Origin: Bacteroidetes bacterium QS_8_64_10
Lineage (GTDB): Bacteria > Bacteroidota > Rhodothermia > Rhodothermales > Salinibacteraceae
Direction of reading: 5' to 3'
Assembly: GCA_003022505.1 (NCBI GenBank)
Contig: PXTQ01000125.1
Span: 1,465 to 8,960, forward strand
DNA length: 7,496 bases
Below the pieces are notes generated by a model. That model was not told the origin of the DNA. It saw only the letters and a program-made list of their open reading frames with translations, and searched no databases. Each line of letters starts with the position of its first letter. The stretch's first letter is position 1. This document shows, piece by piece, positions 6,391 through 7,496 of this stretch. The position numbers and the translations under genes are program-made.

Positions 6391-7203
6391 TTACACGGAA
6401 GACAAGAAGCCTCCCGTAAAGCCGCCGGGGAGCAAATCGGTAGGTGAGGCCGATTCCGGCCCCTTGCCTCGTCGATCCATCCAAACCGTAGCACGGGGAG
6501 CGAGTTCCAGAAGAAGCTGGCGGCAAGCCCCGCACGGCGTGCTGCGGGCGGCGCGCGGGCAGGCCAAGTGCATTGCCTGCGCCTCGCCGCTCGCGTAGCT
6601 GAGCGCCGTGCCGAGCGCGTTCCGTTCGGCGCAGAGCGTGCGCGTCCAGTCCTCGTACTCAACGTTCACACCGGGCACGGCGCCGGCGGGTGTGTGCAAC
6701 AGGCAGCCCACCGGAAACTCGGAGAGTGGCACGTGCGCGTGGGCGACAGCCAGGCGGCGCGCTTCGGCTGCGGCGTCGTCGGGTGCGCTCGGCTCTGCGT
6801 CGAGGTACGGATCGAGCGCGGACTGAAGGGCGGGCAGTGCGCCGGCCTCGTCGCGGGCAAACGACCGCTCCGAGGTTTGCCGCCAGTGCGCCTGCGGGAG
6901 CAGGTCCAGCAGCGCCTTCTCGTCGGGACGAGCGGGACGGCTTAGCGCGACGCCGAGCGGTGCGGGCGCGTCACAGGCTACCGCCGTGGTGACGGCGTTC
7001 AAGAGCGCCGGGATGACAAGCGAGAACGAGGCGCTCTCCACGCGGACACCGGGCACCCAGCGCCCATCGGCCAGGAGCACGCCTGCCGCACGCGGCTCTT
7101 CCGAAAATGGCACGTGCGAGCGGTCGGTCAGAGCGCGCACTTCCTCGCCGAGCGCGCTTAGCGGCCCGGAAGCCATAGCATCATCGGAGGCAGCAGCGGT
7201 CAT
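6391..7203 (-). CDS. cdd: Cytidine deaminase with a degenerate N-terminal and an active C-terminal domain
   Basis: 270 residues in two homologous deaminase domains. The C-terminal half (about 146-262) holds the full zinc site: CAE at 191-193 (Cys191 ligand, Glu193 proton shuttle) and PCGAC at 223-227 (Cys224, Cys227). It also has the substrate-side SEFPVG (161-166), GVNVEYEDW (178-186) and LLPGGF (257-262). The N-terminal half (about 15-80) repeats the fold (SHVPFSEEP, VPGVRVES, LLNAVTTAVA) but CAE is replaced by IPA and the Cys pair is gone, so it is structural only. The enzyme should convert (deoxy)cytidine to (deoxy)uridine in cytosolic pyrimidine salvage, probably as a dimer mimicking the tetramer. 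E. coli Cdd also has one dead domain, but at the C-terminus, so the order here is reversed. ATG 7203 is used; Met10 (7176) is an alternative, and neither has a Shine-Dalgarno. It leads a likely two-gene unit with the antiporter. Confidence 0.93.
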   Translation of the reverse strand: MTAAASDDAMASGPLSALGEEVRALTDRSHVPFSEEPRAAGVLLADGRWVPGVRVESASFSLVIPALLNAVTTAVACDAPAPLGVALSRPARPDEKALLDLLPQAHWRQTSERSFARDEAGALPALQSALDPYLDAEPSAPDDAAAEARRLAVAHAHVPLSEFPVGCLLHTPAGAVPGVNVEYEDWTRTLCAERNALGTALSYASGEAQAMHLACPRAARSTPCGACRQLLLELAPRATVWMDRRGKGPESASPTDLLPGGFTGGFLSSV

Positions 7204-7360
7204 ACCGATTTGAGGAAGTCAATGGTCGTGACGACGGTAGAGGCCGGGCAGGAGCGTGCCTATTCGATGCCGTAGTGGAGTCGTAACGGTGTGACGTTGC
7301 GAAATGAAGCGCCGCGGGTTCTGAATCAAACGAACGACCTGCAAGTTTCCCGAAGACGAA

Positions 7361-7392
7361 ATTGTGCCTCCAAGCACTGACACGTATGTTTT
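7361..7392 (+). promoter_or_regulatory. Probable promoter of tRNA-Leu, Bacteroidota-type
   Basis: ATTG at 7361-7364 and TATGTTTT at 7385-7392 are 20 bases apart. They match the Bacteroidota pattern TTTG-N19/20-TAnnTTTG with one mismatch in each box. Transcription would begin very close to the mature tRNA 5' end at 7401. The remainder of the 7204-7400 gap shows no gene. Confidence 0.5.
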
Positions 7393-7400
7393 AAAGAAAA

Positions 7401-7491
7401 GCCGAAGTGGCGGAATTGGTAGACGCAGCGGCCTTAAAAGCCGCTGGGCTGCATACAGCCCGTGCGGGTTCGAGTCCCGCCTTCGGCACCA
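7401..7491 (+). tRNA. tRNA-Leu, anticodon UAA
   Basis: The acceptor stem GCCGAAG (7401-7407) pairs with CTTCGGC (7481-7487), followed by discriminator A and an encoded CCA (7489-7491). The D-loop region contains AATTGGTAGA. The anticodon stem GCGGC (7428-7432) pairs with GCCGC (7440-7444) around the loop CTTAAAA, placing anticodon TAA at 7435-7437. A long variable arm (GGGCTGCATACAGCCC) marks a class II tRNA, as expected for Leu. The T arm is GCGGG-TTCGAGT-CCCGC. It reads UUA and, by wobble, UUG codons. There is no intron; some bacterial tRNA-Leu(UAA) genes carry a group I intron in the anticodon loop, and this one does not. Confidence 0.98.
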
Positions 7492-7496
7492 AGCTC

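Noticed and set aside
7319..7329. TTCTGAATCAA shared with the palindromic element
   Set aside because: Eleven bases only, without the flanking blocks of the element; not enough to call a second copy.

Overview
The window is GC-rich bacterial DNA. The proteins are rich in Asp/Glu and poor in Lys, most starts lack a Shine-Dalgarno, and the tRNA gene follows a box resembling the Bacteroidota -7 motif (TAnnTTTG). Together these suggest a member of the Bacteroidota/Rhodothermota group, perhaps a marine or moderately halophilic Rhodothermales relative (Salinibacter/Rubricoccaceae type). This placement is inference; no marker gene is present. The content looks like ordinary chromosome, with no phage, defence or CRISPR genes.

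Layout from left to right. (1) 1-298, minus: the N-terminal part of a DnaQ-like DEDDh exonuclease that runs off the window edge. (2) 545-1015, plus: a small membrane-anchored DUF3299-like protein with a CxxC motif. It converges, 12 bp apart, on (3) 1028-1426, minus: a 132-residue multi-pass membrane protein with the one strong ribosome binding site in the window. (4) 1518-2765, minus: a GT4-family glycosyltransferase. (5) 3048-5076, minus: a large membrane-anchored von Willebrand A (vWA) protein whose reading frame is broken at two places. (6) 5077-5400: an intergenic stretch holding a 203-bp palindromic MITE-like element flanked by inverted tracts of degenerate octamers. (7) 5401-6360, minus: a CaCA-family sodium/calcium antiporter. 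(8) 6391-7203, minus: a two-domain cytidine deaminase, 30 bp upstream of the antiporter and probably co-transcribed with it. (9) 7401-7491, plus: tRNA-Leu(UAA) with an encoded CCA end.

The genes do not form one pathway. The protein genes between 1028 and 7203 all lie on the minus strand but are separated by gaps of 30 to over 300 bases, so several transcription units are likely. The points most worth following up are the decayed vWA gene (three reading frames plus a shortened second membrane helix), the nested inverted-repeat element, the degenerate 7-8 bp tandem tracts found only between genes, and the reversed domain order of the deaminase.
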